A stretch of 64,000 nt of DNA from Amblyomma americanum (Eukaryota > Arthropoda > Arachnida > Ixodida > Ixodidae): positions 81,005,618-81,069,617 of the forward strand of contig NC_135506.1 in assembly GCF_052857255.1 (NCBI RefSeq), written 5' to 3'. Positions 47,479-57,576 of this stretch are shown here, one piece after another. The notes beneath the pieces were generated by a model. It was not told the DNA's origin, ran no database searches, and worked only from the letters and a program-made list of their open reading frames with translations. The position numbers and the translations under genes were made by a program. The number at the start of each line of letters is the position of its first letter. Position 1 is the stretch's first letter.

Positions 47479-49194
47479 GGCAATGCCCCAACGGCATCCC
47501 TAAAATTCGCGTTCAATAGATGGTGCCACAGCGCTTTCGAAATGGTAGCGCTCAAATTGCGTTCGAGTTGTGGTCAATACTGCGACTTTTTAACGAAAGC
47601 AGGACTAGTCCCTGACGCAGTAGGTCTACCGAAAACGTAAATAGTTACGAGGAAGCGAACATACAAAGGGTTGCGATTGGCATTTTTTTTAATTCAACAG
47701 CGCAGTGTCCTGTGGATTTACTACTGTACGCGGAAATTTTGGTAACTTATTGCAGACATCCAAAGCGGCATTCAACCGGACATTTTTCGCGCTGCCACTT
47801 ACTCAAAATGGGCGCCAGAGATGTTCCCCTCATTGATGAAAGGTAGCCCCAGTCCATTCAAAAGCCCCTTTGCTGACGTAGATGAGGTCAACTTAATCGA
47901 AAAAACATGTGTAATTGCTCGCATCTCTTTTCGATCAGAAGTTCATCGTCCAATGCGTGATATGGTCCCGCCCTCTTGACTTCAAAGAATATGTGGTCCT
48001 CGTAAAGAGCGTGACTGCATCCGCTGCTTGTATTCACGCTCATTGTCACGGAAATGCACCGGGGCGCCGATAAGCTGTCAATTCTGCTGTTCAATTGATT
48101 CGTTTTTGAGACATGTTGGCGGATATAGATAGCATATGGCGGTGACGCTGTCGGCTATATTGCCCTTGAGTTAAGAATAGTGCCTGCAATATGACAACAG
48201 AAGGCCGTCTCCCGAAAACCCAAAGCCAGGTTTGTTAGCTGTCAGTTCAGACTTGATGTAAATGTGGCAACATGACAATTATATATGAAGCAGTCTAGAG
48301 GGAAGTGGGAAGTACTCGTTCAAGCACTAGTAGTGTGTGTGTGGGAAGGCGCAATGGAATGTGAAATGGTGAAGACTGGTGGGAGTGCTGGCGTGTGAGG
48401 ACTGTGAAATGGTCTAATAGTTTCGGGGCTGACTCTGTACAGAGGCTCTACAGAGAAGCTGTACAGCCGCTTTGTATAGAAATATTGGTAGCCAAATATT
48501 TCCTTCCTTTTCAGCGCCATTTCCTTTCCGAAAAAAAATAAAAAGTGGCTGCGGTTCAACCCAGCTGAGCCAAGCTCTGTTATGCATGGTTTGTGGTTAG
48601 ACACGGTTTAGCTTCGGTTCACCTCTATTGTATGAAGACTTCAACGAGAGCGAACTGTTTCAGCGAGAGCAAATCGCGTGGTGCATCACGTGCCACAAGT
48701 GCAAGAGCGAGCGCTCTGCAGAGCGGCGGTCGGCGCACCGGCGGACATGGCTGCCAAGTGCAAGAGCGAATCACGTGACACATCACATGCCACAACTGGC
48801 GAAGAGGAGCGGCCGAGCAGCAGCCAGCGCAGTTGCGGACGTGTCTGCCAAGCGAACAGCTGCGGCGACGAAGGTGAACATGAAGGTCGTAGCACAGTAA
48901 AAAAGCGGACACACTATGGAGGAAAGCTTAAACGATGGCTGCCCGTGAGGACGCTATGATGGGGAGGGAGCGCCACCCGGCGGCGGCACCCTACGCATCT
49001 TAAAGCATCGAGGACGCCATGCAAGACAAGGCGAGAATGCGCACGATCTCGATTTGTTAACGGCTTTAGCAAGGAAGGGCCGCTCAAATGCGAAGTACGG
49101 TCGGCTTTTTTTTTTACAGAGGGAGTTGTTAATTTCCTGTTTCCCGCTTATTTCGGGGTCGATGGCGTTTTAACACCTCACCTCTTGACAAGAC
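47479..49194. other. No supported gene; SINE tail and a local duplication
   Basis: 48,500-48,545 is a SINE 3' end (CAGCGCCATTTCCTTTCC then A-run). 48,690-48,790 repeats AAGTGCAAGAGCGA and ATCACRTGCCACAA twice, about 60 bases apart. Several open frames of 60-95 codons overlap there on both strands, and none has a known motif. Confidence 0.4.
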
Positions 49195-49330
49195 GCCCCT
49201 ATGATTATAGGTCAGAATATTGTGACGTCACGCCTGGCGTCATGAAAATACGCCACGCTAATTGTACAGAATGCCAAGAACTGATTGGTCAGAACACAAT
49301 ACCGACATTCGTGACGTCACGAGTTTCCCT
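49195..49330. promoter_or_regulatory. Paired CRE-like palindromes with CCAAT-like context
   Basis: TGACGTCA occurs at 49223-49230 and 49312-49319, each about 15-25 bases after a GGTCAGAA word (49,210 and 49,287, the second inside ATTGGTCAGAA). The octamer is the binding site of CREB/ATF-type factors. The paired layout may be a promoter, or a duplicated repeat that happens to hold the motif. No transcript start or gene can be tied to it. Confidence 0.3.
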
Positions 49331-49754
49331 GCTGCACCTCTCTCGCTTCGTGCCCTGAGTGACAAAGCGCCACGCATACCCCACCTAACCCCCTCCCCAC
49401 CGAACGCACCTCCTCCACACCCTCATTAGTAATGCAAAACACACCCGTTTCCAAAGTTAAGGCGATTTCACACTAATGAACATAAATCGGCCGCACGATG
49501 TCTGCAACTGGCCAGTGTCAATCTGCCTTTACCCAGGATGCCAATTGTTTTAAGAGCGAAAAACTCTACTGCTCCCATGCTGAACATGAAGGTCATCTGG
49601 CATGCGCCAAATCCCGCGTGGCAGCTGCCTTGAGCTTCATCTTCATTCCCTCCTCTTCACAGAGCGTAATTGCGCTGAAAAAAAAAGCCGTCAAAATTGC
49701 CTGTTGTCCTTTCGTGTCTTGATTCCCACGAACACGGCAAGAAGACAATTTATC

Positions 49755-49797
49755 TTTGTATACTTTGTATACATCTTTGTATACAATGTATACTTGT
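49755..49797. repeat. Cluster of GTATAC palindromes
   Basis: TTTGTATAC occurs three times and AATGTATAC once within 43 bases, so the stretch can pair with itself in several ways. 49,800-50,574 shows no gene. Confidence 0.6.
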
Positions 49798-50594
49798 ATA
49801 GATTGCAGTATGGCAACATGCAAATCCAATGAAACGCTCCTTCCAGATTCCCTGCTACCTGGCCGCGATTGTCTGTAGCCGGGCTGCTAAAACTTAGAAG
49901 TTTCATCAGTTCTCAGAAGTGTGTACAAACACAAAAGAAGAAGTCAGTACGGTTGCATCGTAGAAAGCATTAAAAACTACAGCTAACATCGGGGAAACAA
50001 GCTCACGTGCTCAAACATTGAAGCCGGGGAAACTTTCCTGGGTTTAGATTGTAAATGGCGCGTTCAACTTCGTTTCCGGAAATTCCGGAAACCTCGCTTC
50101 CGCAAAGACATAACACCCGCTAAAGGTGTCCAACTTCATATCCGAAAACGCCACCATCGCCTTATAGGGCTCAAGAAAAGCATTTGTCACTTATATGTGT
50201 CACGAGCTTACCGTTCCGCGAGATTTTTCCAGACCGAGGACCCGTTTTGTGCGAATCTCCCCGGAGAAGAAAATTTCGGCACTGGAAAGGACAAGAGCTC
50301 GCTTTTGTCGGTTCTTTCAGCATTTTTTTTCTTGCGTCATCTTAGTAGCACGGAAGAGTGCAGTTTTAGTGTTGAGTTATTCAACTCTGCTTCGTTTCGT
50401 AAAGACGAATGTCATTAGCTCTTTCAATTGCATTCTTGTTGCACTGCTGATTCTACCGATAGGCTCCTGCTCTGTTTCCTTAAGCTCTTTCATAGTTAGC
50501 TCCTACAATTCCCACAAAAAACTATATTTCGGAATCAGTTTCAGCGACAAGTTCGCACAGGTCTAGCGCGACTGGCTCATAAACCGCCATACAC

Positions 50595-50600
50595 TTTATT
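50595..50600 (-). terminator. Candidate poly(A) signal of the M13 gene
   Basis: TTTATT on the plus strand gives AATAAA on the minus strand, about 330 bases past the stop codon at 50929. Position and orientation fit the 3' UTR end of the M13 gene. It was not tested against transcripts. Confidence 0.45.
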
Positions 50601-50928
50601 CGCTCGCTGCAAAAGCGGAACACAACACCCGACAAAATTTCTATTTTTAGATCTTTGCAAGGTCAAAATGGCATTTAAAGGCTATAGGGACAAACTAACA
50701 CACATTAGTGCTCTTCTTCAAAATTTTATACCAGTGCGCGCAAGCTAATGGCTCCCGACGTATACGCTAAGACGACGACTCCTTCTATGATCGAGATTTC
50801 TGTAGTTTATAAAAACAGGCTCAGTGAAGGACATTTATAGCCACATAATCAATGAACAAAACGCGGTAACGGAGAAGCCACGCGCAAACAAACAAACAAA
50901 AAACTCTAATCACGAACAGCAACAAATC

Positions 50929-52860
50929 TCAAAACAGTTTGCACTGCTTAGAAGGATTCGTCGGGTCCCCGGGAGTGCAGTTAATAGCCTTGGCGAACTG
51001 TGGCATATGCTGCAGCGCGGGAGTGCAGATCGACTCGTGGTTTGTATTTTCAGAGCCGCCATAGCAATTGACGTAACACAGCGCGATGAAAAACAGCTGC
51101 AGTCCGCTGTACTTCTCCAAACCGAATAGGCTGCTGCTGTCCAAAGCTTTCTCTTCGGCATTGTAGGCATCCACAAGAGCGCCATAGCCAATTACTTCTT
51201 TAGCGTAATACCCTAGTTCACCGGCGCTGCCGGACATGCCTGGTTTCAAGCAGTCCGTCAGGGGCTCAACAAACGAAGCATTGGTTGCGTAGTAGGCGGA
51301 AAGGAAAAAGGTCGCCAGTGCTAAGGCGACCTCAGCTCCTAAGCCGCCGTAGTTTAAAGACGAAGGGAGCTGCGGATCAAATAGAGGGAAGGATAGAGCG
51401 TAAGGCATCAGCTCGAAATCTCGCTTGTCGTAAGACACGATGGACACCTCCAAATCTTGCATAAAGTCTAACATATGTCCGAATTCTGCGTCCTTTCTGA
51501 CGTGCACCGACTGTTGCCAGTTCCGCACGAAAGAAATATTCAAGTCGGGCACATGGTCTGCAGCCAGGATTTCCTCCTCTCCGCTGTGCTCGATGTTACG
51601 GAAGATTTCCGAAGAGCTCCAGTTGCTGACCACGTTGATGCCTTCGTCAAAGTACGTCCACTTGGATAGACGCTGGAAAAAAGCGGCTCGCACGGACTGA
51701 GCCACACTTTTTGCGAGATTAAGTGCTTCGCCTTGAAGGACCTCAGCGTAGTATTTGTCGAACAGTGTGTGCCCGGAGAAGAACATTACTCTCGTGACAC
51801 AGAAAATCCTGTAATGGGCCTGCGTCGTTTGGTAGTCACGGTTGTAATAGTTGAAAATTAAATCTTTATTCGCGAAAAGGGCCGCCACTTTAACGGTGCA
51901 CCAAGAGATCAATGTATGGAATGAGTCCGTGCCGTACCGCCGCCAGAGGTACAACACTCGCTCCAGATAACGGGGCGATGTGGTCGTCAGCGTGAGACTA
52001 CTGTTCATCCTGATGTCAAGTTTTAAAAGCGTCGCTGTCCAGTTAACTTCCGTGAGGCCAAGCTGAGTTACGTTTAGAAGAACGTCAGCGTTATACTCGT
52101 CAGCTGCTTCGTAACGAGCATTAGAGAGGTAGCTCAGGGCTGTTTCGTCCGACGCGTAAGTGTACTGGTACGTCACCGTATCCTCGCCTTCGGCGTGAAA
52201 GCGTTCTTTCAGGAACCCAAAGTACGCCTCATCCGTGCTGGTCGCGAAGTCTCTATACCTCTTGACCACGAAGTAAAGGAACTTGCCAGAAAGTAGATTG
52301 ATCCCGTCGCCATCGGGTGCGACGTCGAAGTCCAGGAGAACGTCCCAGCCCAGCTTCAAAGAGCTGCAGAGGAGCGTGTACAGAACGTCTGCGCCCTTGG
52401 AAGGCTTCGGCCACACGATGCTTGCCTCAACCAGCGCGTTCTTGACGGCTGGCAGCTCGTCTCTCTCCCCTTCGAGCACATCGACGCAGCTCCTGTACAT
52501 GATGGCGGCCCGCTGCTCCAAGTCTTGCCCCGATGGAGGCACGTCTACACTCTTCAGCGACGCGGTCACCTTGTCCAACAGAGAAATGAACTGGTCGTTC
52601 CAAACGGTATGTCGGTTCTTGTGACGCCAGCCGTCGCAGACGAAGTGCGTGAAGCTCTGGCACGAGTCCACCGATTCATTGATGGAGGCTAGAAGTCTGG
52701 TCAGGTAGGCGAGGCAGGCGTGCGTCTTGCAGGTGTTCCCCCAGTGCGCTGGAGAGGGACATACAAATGAGACGATCGCCAAGGCCACAAGCGTCATCAA
52801 TACAGTGACTCCAAGCACGGCCAGAGTAAGCCCGAGCCGCGATTTCAGCTTCTGGGGGTC
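50929..52860 (-). CDS. M13 (neprilysin-family) pseudo-peptidase, main exon
   Basis: One exon encodes about 643 residues: a short basic stretch (KLKSR), a membrane segment (residues about 10-35), then an M13 ectodomain starting CKTHACLAYL and SCQSFTHFVCDGW and ending PEFA-like MPQFAKAINCTPGDPTNPS before the final Cys-x-x-Phe. It is therefore a type II membrane or shed protein at the cell surface. Family members need HExxH plus ENxxD for zinc. Here LNYGGLGAEV is followed by LALAT (residues about 513-517) in place of HExxH. Glu555 of the second box may remain, but its Asp is Tyr, and about 20 residues between the boxes are missing. The fold is predicted to be kept and catalysis lost. The exon starts after a TTACTTTCCAG acceptor in phase 0. 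The upstream exon with the start codon was not found. Confidence 0.9.
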   Translation of the reverse strand, partial: DPQKLKSRLGLTLAVLGVTVLMTLVALAIVSFVCPSPAHWGNTCKTHACLAYLTRLLASINESVDSCQSFTHFVCDGWRHKNRHTVWNDQFISLLDKVTASLKSVDVPPSGQDLEQRAAIMYRSCVDVLEGERDELPAVKNALVEASIVWPKPSKGADVLYTLLCSSLKLGWDVLLDFDVAPDGDGINLLSGKFLYFVVKRYRDFATSTDEAYFGFLKERFHAEGEDTVTYQYTYASDETALSYLSNARYEAADEYNADVLLNVTQLGLTEVNWTATLLKLDIRMNSSLTLTTTSPRYLERVLYLWRRYGTDSFHTLISWCTVKVAALFANKDLIFNYYNRDYQTTQAHYRIFCVTRVMFFSGHTLFDKYYAEVLQGEALNLAKSVAQSVRAAFFQRLSKWTYFDEGINVVSNWSSSEIFRNIEHSGEEEILAADHVPDLNISFVRNWQQSVHVRKDAEFGHMLDFMQDLEVSIVSYDKRDFELMPYALSFPLFDPQLPSSLNYGGLGAEVALALATFFLSAYYATNASFVEPLTDCLKPGMSGSAGELGYYAKEVIGYGALVDAYNAEEKALDSSSLFGLEKYSGLQLFFIALCYVNCYGGSENTNHESICTPALQHMPQFAKAINCTPGDPTNPSKQCKLF

Positions 52861-53089
52861 CTGGAAAGTAACATTATTGCCGTAAGAAAAACGATGTGCA
52901 CAATCAGTTGGTCTTACCTACGATCTCTATAAACCCCAAAAATAACCGCTTCTCTAATGATGAATCATCGATACTGACAAAGTGTGCACTTTTGGGGAGT
53001 CTTTGTGCGCAAGGCCAGGCGCCTTCTTTCCCACAGCTCCTATCATAGCCGCTGCTGTACGAGTAAAAAAACACAAAATCTCGGCTGCT
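52861..53089. other. Intron 5' of the M13 exon
   Basis: The acceptor TACTTTCCAG of the minus-strand gene lies at 52861-52870 (as its complement). The intron's far end could not be placed. A donor-like site 57 bases away would join to a stop codon. Confidence 0.4.
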
Positions 53090-53297
53090 GACCCGAAAGA
53101 CGCGGGTTCGATCTCGGCCGTGGCGGTTGAATTTTAATGGAGGCGAATTTCGATGGGGAAATTCTGGAGGCCCGTATACTGTGCGATCTCAGTGTGCGTT
53201 AAAGAACCCCAGGTGGTCGAAATTTCCGGAGCCTGCCACTACGACGTCCCTCATAGCCTGAGTCGCTTTGGGACGTTAAGCCCCCCCCCCCCCCCCT
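53090..53297 (+). mobile_element. tRNA-derived SINE with long C-run
   Basis: Starts inside the tRNA head (box B GGGTTCGATCTC), then ACTGTGCGATCTCAGTGTGC, AAAGAACCCCAGGTGGTCGA, CTCATAGCCTGAGTCGCTTT, GGGACGTTAAG and a run of about 17 C. The flanks AAAAACACAAAAT (left) and AAAAATACAAAAT (right) look like a 13-bp target duplication with one change. Head truncation means it was probably not a source copy. Confidence 0.85.
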
Positions 53298-56173
53298 GAA
53301 GCCACAAAAATACAAAATGCTTTTAATTCAGCATCATGTAATATTAGGAGGTGCATCCAAAAAGCCTTAGATTTGCTTGACAAAGCAGCGCATCTTCTCT
53401 ACAAGAAACAGCGGCAACAACAGGGTACATATAACAACAACAAAAAGTGATCAAGCTTACTTATACAAATCTGAGCGAAGAATTTGCTTTGAAGAACAAA
53501 ATCACGAGCATTGAAATGACAAGAATGATAACAAAACACGACAACATGAGCATACATTTTGATACCAGAAACATGCAACAGATCTAAGGAGGTACTCAAA
53601 TAATCAAGTTCGATGCCAGGTTTTAAGATAGACAGCAAACCTTTATTAAGAAAATGGAGAGGACACGCTGTAGGAATTAAGAAGGTTTAGGAATTTGAAA
53701 GCGAAGCATTTCACGACCGTAATTGGTCCTTCACAAATCCACCGTAGCCTAACACTCTGAGATGAACAGAACTACAAACTATCTTAATTGTGTGCCGAAT
53801 GAAGCGTTTTGTATGCGTCTACTAGAGATATCGATACTAGGACATTACTTCACCTCTTGCAGTGTTAGTACACACTGCTTTATTGAACACGTCATTAAAC
53901 CTAAATGAGTGACGTTATTTTTAGTTTCTTTCTTCGCACGACACGAATCGAACTACTGACGAATAAAAATTATAGTAGCTGTCTAATCACTAGACGGAAG
54001 CTCCTGTCGGAACAAAAGCGAATTGCTTTTTCGCCGTACAAATGTCAGGTAACATGTGAATTGCGTGTCACGGCGGATTTGCAAGCACCAAGGAAACCAC
54101 GCGAAAGAAACAACAAAGGAACTTTTTTTTCAATCAGGATTAAATTTTGACAGTTAGCCGTGAACCTCGTTATCTTGACTGGATGATGATACATAAGACT
54201 TCTATGTTGCCTGCAGTTTGAGGCTCTTCGTGAGCTTGGCTACGACTTTTACCTTCGCATTCTTGTTGAATGTGAAGAAATCCTGGATGCGTTACTTTCT
54301 TCCTCATGTTGGTCTCGTCAATAGAGCATGTGCTTCTTTTCAGGCCCAGTGCCAAGCTGGGTCTATACCAATCAAAATCTTGTAGCGTGTGCTAGGATAT
54401 TGAAAAGGACGAACCATGACTAAAAAAGCTCGTTGAACAGATGTTGCGTTTCCATCACCGCTCACCGTCAGGACTTGATCACTGCTCGAAAAGAATTTTC
54501 TAAATAAAAACACTCTTTGCGGATACAGCAGCATCCTGTCCTTTCGGCTGATGGCAGTTACTTTTTAGTTTTACTATACACTGACTAATTCTGAACTCAC
54601 AAAAGCAGAAGAGCTAAACGAGACAAAGCCACCGGAAAACAAAATCATAAGTCATGACACAGACAGGCGCTGAAAACAGTAATGACCCGCACTTTTTTAC
54701 TATTTCATAAGCCTAGCTCTATTATTAATCGTCGATTTCTTTTAGCCCATGCTGTTCTTACCTGGAAATAATGAGCCAATTACTAGCTCAAATACCAATA
54801 CATGCAGGCTTAAGGACATTCTACAGTGCTAGCTGCCCCTCTATGAATGCGTGACTTCGTTCCTTCAAAGTTATCGACCTATACGAGTAGGCTTTCTTCT
54901 CAGCAGACAGTCAAAAACTTCAACTTGTCTGTTAGGCTAGGCGCGTGTACCAGGTTTCAATGGCACGTACAGGAGGCGATTTCGTGCTATCTTGGCCAGG
55001 GTGCGGATTGCCGCGGAAGCCGGGCGCCTCGGCTGTTCGAGATTCACCGGGCTGCTGGACAGCGGCGAATCAATGCTGAGCGCTCCACAGTGAACACCGT
55101 CGGACACTGGCCATGCTGGCGATGACAGGCAGGAGCCGACGGCAGCAGTGTCAGCGGAGGTCATCCCGTCCACACCATGGCCAAGTCCCACCGGCAACGC
55201 CGCAGCTGAGGGACTGGCTGGAAAAACATTCTCTGGACCGGTACCTCCAGCAGGGTCCGCCTTGCCAGCTGGTCGGAGGCAGTGTCCTTTGGCACCTGCC
55301 GATGAGTGCACTACACGGCGGTTGTGGAGGTCTGGTTATAAGGGGTGGGGCGGCGGGGGTTGTCAAGCCCAAAAGTTCCACTGCATGCTTGGCCATGACA
55401 CATCAACATCTCTAAGGTATGTCCGTTAAAAAAGGCACAACCACATCTACATGTCGCTAAAAGCTCAGTATAGTAGGTACTTTGCGAAATTCAGGACGCA
55501 AATCACAGCGAGAATAAAAGATGTAGAAAACCAGACTCTAGGGAGCAAAAGGAACAGACCCAACTGGCAGCTGCAGCATCACTTAAACTTAAGAGCTAGT
55601 CTTGTAGTGAATAAACCCCCTACTCCTCTCCCAGAGGCCTCCGTGCCATGCCGGAGAAAGTAGGTAGGGGTCCGGTTAAAACATTAAAATTTATTCTAAA
55701 TCTCAATCTGAAGCAGAACGAAAATGGCCCCGAATGGAGTCATCTCGCAGCTGGAACGGCCTACCGTGCATACGTTTTTGATGGAATGCTGCTTGTATGC
55801 GCCTGGGTGCACTGTCGCTGCCCGCAGACCTCCGCGAGGGGCTTCCAGGTATGTCCGGCAAACGGGTGCGGCCTTGGTCTCGACCGCCGGGACCGCGTCT
55901 CTGGCGGCGGTGCTCTGCAGAGGAGGATCCAGGCTTCCGAGCTTCATTGCGACTTCCCGGCTTGTCAGGCGGCATTTGAGCTCACTGTCTGATTGCTACG
56001 GCCTTTTCAAAGAAGAGCAACGCGGCGGAACAGCTACCAAGAGGCATTCAGTCTTCTCGTCTCGTGCCCGGCGCGCACAGCGACCGTGCTCGCAGGCCGT
56101 CGATGTCGACAGCAATGGGTGGCACTCTCAATCTGTCAACCAGCAAAGAATCAGCTACGAAGTTTTTGATGTT
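53298..56173. other. No supported gene
   Basis: AT-rich to about 54.8 kb, then GC-richer (54.9-56.1 kb) with overlapping open frames of 80-180 codons on both strands. They are Arg/Pro/Ala-rich with no domain. The upstream exon(s) of the minus-strand M13 gene should lie here or further right but could not be recognised. Confidence 0.35.
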
Positions 56174-56245
56174 TTTGCCTCTAAAGTGATGGCACATACC
56201 CACGGCGGGGGATTGTTTGTCTTCAATAGTAACCAAGGTGCACAG
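56174..56245 (-). mobile_element. 3' end of an I-type LINE, minus strand
   Basis: Minus-strand CAATCCCCCGCCGTGGGTAT, then GTGCCATCACTTTAGAGG, matches the 3' end of the element at 60.6 kb (CAATCCCCCCCACGTGGATA, TGTGCCATATCACTTGAGG). It is a short 5'-truncated copy, or a SINE that borrowed the same 3' end. Confidence 0.55.
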
Positions 56246-57576
56246 TACAGTTTGCGCGTCTGACTGCAGTAACGCAATGTTTGATTGTTGCTTGAGCACC
56301 CCGGGACCCGGGTAATGAGCCACTTTACGATTACCCGTGCCGTGAGCGTTGCGAAATGCATCGTCTGTGTCTTTATTACCGCATCAATAATTTACGCCCC
56401 TTAAAGGACAAAAGTTAGGGTAATGGTCGCATGGACCCCGTTAAGCTGCTTTCTCAGTTTTAAGCCTGGGATACCAACTAGATTTTTTTTTGGCACAGCT
56501 GCTGTATGCAGCTGTTGTACACGCACCCACTGTAGAATGGCCGAGCGGAAGCACACGTGTTGTGGTCGAATTGAAGCATACATGTCGTTCTTGGTGACGT
56601 CACGAAGGAGGACCGCGATCAATCGGGTGCATGCAGTTGTATATGCGCGGCAGCAAAGCACGAGCCAGCACTCGTGCATTTCTGCAGTTGAGTAAACCAG
56701 GCGCAGCACGGAATAGATCACAACTTTATTAAAGAGACTAATCGATGTGAAGAGTAATGTGCGTCAGCCGTGCTCAAGGCAAGAAAAAACTGAGTGATTT
56801 CAAACGATCAGTGCAATCAGTTTGTCTGGGTCGGCCCAGGTCTTGCCAGAAAAGTATATCTCCCGAAAAGGCGTTCAGATTGTTAAGGGCGGCTAGAAGG
56901 AAGCGAAGAAAAGAAATTAGTGATGTTCATACACGGTAAGTAAAACAGTAACATATATTATAAAGAAGTGGCAAAATATTTAATACCAATCCCTGTCATA
57001 GTACAGCACCGAAACGAAACATTGCATTTTATAGCTCTTTCTTTTTCTGGCAAATGACATATTACGTCTCTCATTTTAATATAGACCTTTTTATGGCCAT
57101 CTGAATAATGGTTAATCTTTTTGCTGATGAAGCCGTAGAAGAATCGCGAACACTTTACTGTCCTACAAGCACAGCCCAGACTCTATTATGGCTGCGCACT
57201 TCGATTCATTTTTGAAAGTGTCTATCCGATCGCTAATACACTCGTGCAAGATTATCAAGTTCACTCTAAGGCAACTATAACTTTGCGGAGCCCAGTTAGT
57301 GACCTGTAAAGTCGGCTGAAAAGTTGAGTCCTAGTTAGCCGTCCGTTGTTCTACATTTGCGCGTTGGTATCAAATATTTAAAGAACTAATGCAAATTTTG
57401 AAGTTGTTTAATGCGTCAGCGTTAGAATGCTCATTATTGCGAAATATCTGCCGTTGGAATTGCCGTTGGCTTCTGAGGGCTCGGGGGAGAAGATGAAGAG
57501 AGAAAAGGAAGAAAAGGAATCAGAATGATGACCCGCGGTCTTAGGCTCGCGGAAAGAAGACGAAGAGCTGTCGAGG
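56246..57576. other. No supported gene
   Basis: AT-rich with short open frames. The last 100 bases are GA-rich and end GAGGAGCCGGA where the first LINE copy begins. Confidence 0.35.

Noticed and set aside
52861..52917. 57-base intron joining the M13 exon to sequence at 52918 and beyond
   Set aside because: The donor-like GTAAG exists, but in the needed phase the upstream exon would end in a TAG stop, and no start codon follows.
54757..54762. Alternative upstream donor (CCAGGTAAGA, minus strand) for the M13 gene
   Set aside because: In phase 0 the upstream frame meets two stops within 20 bases, without a start codon.
55696..56263. GC-richer segment with open frames on both strands, as a gene
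   Set aside because: Frames overlap on both strands at similar length, Arg/Pro/Ala-rich from composition, with no domain or splice pattern.
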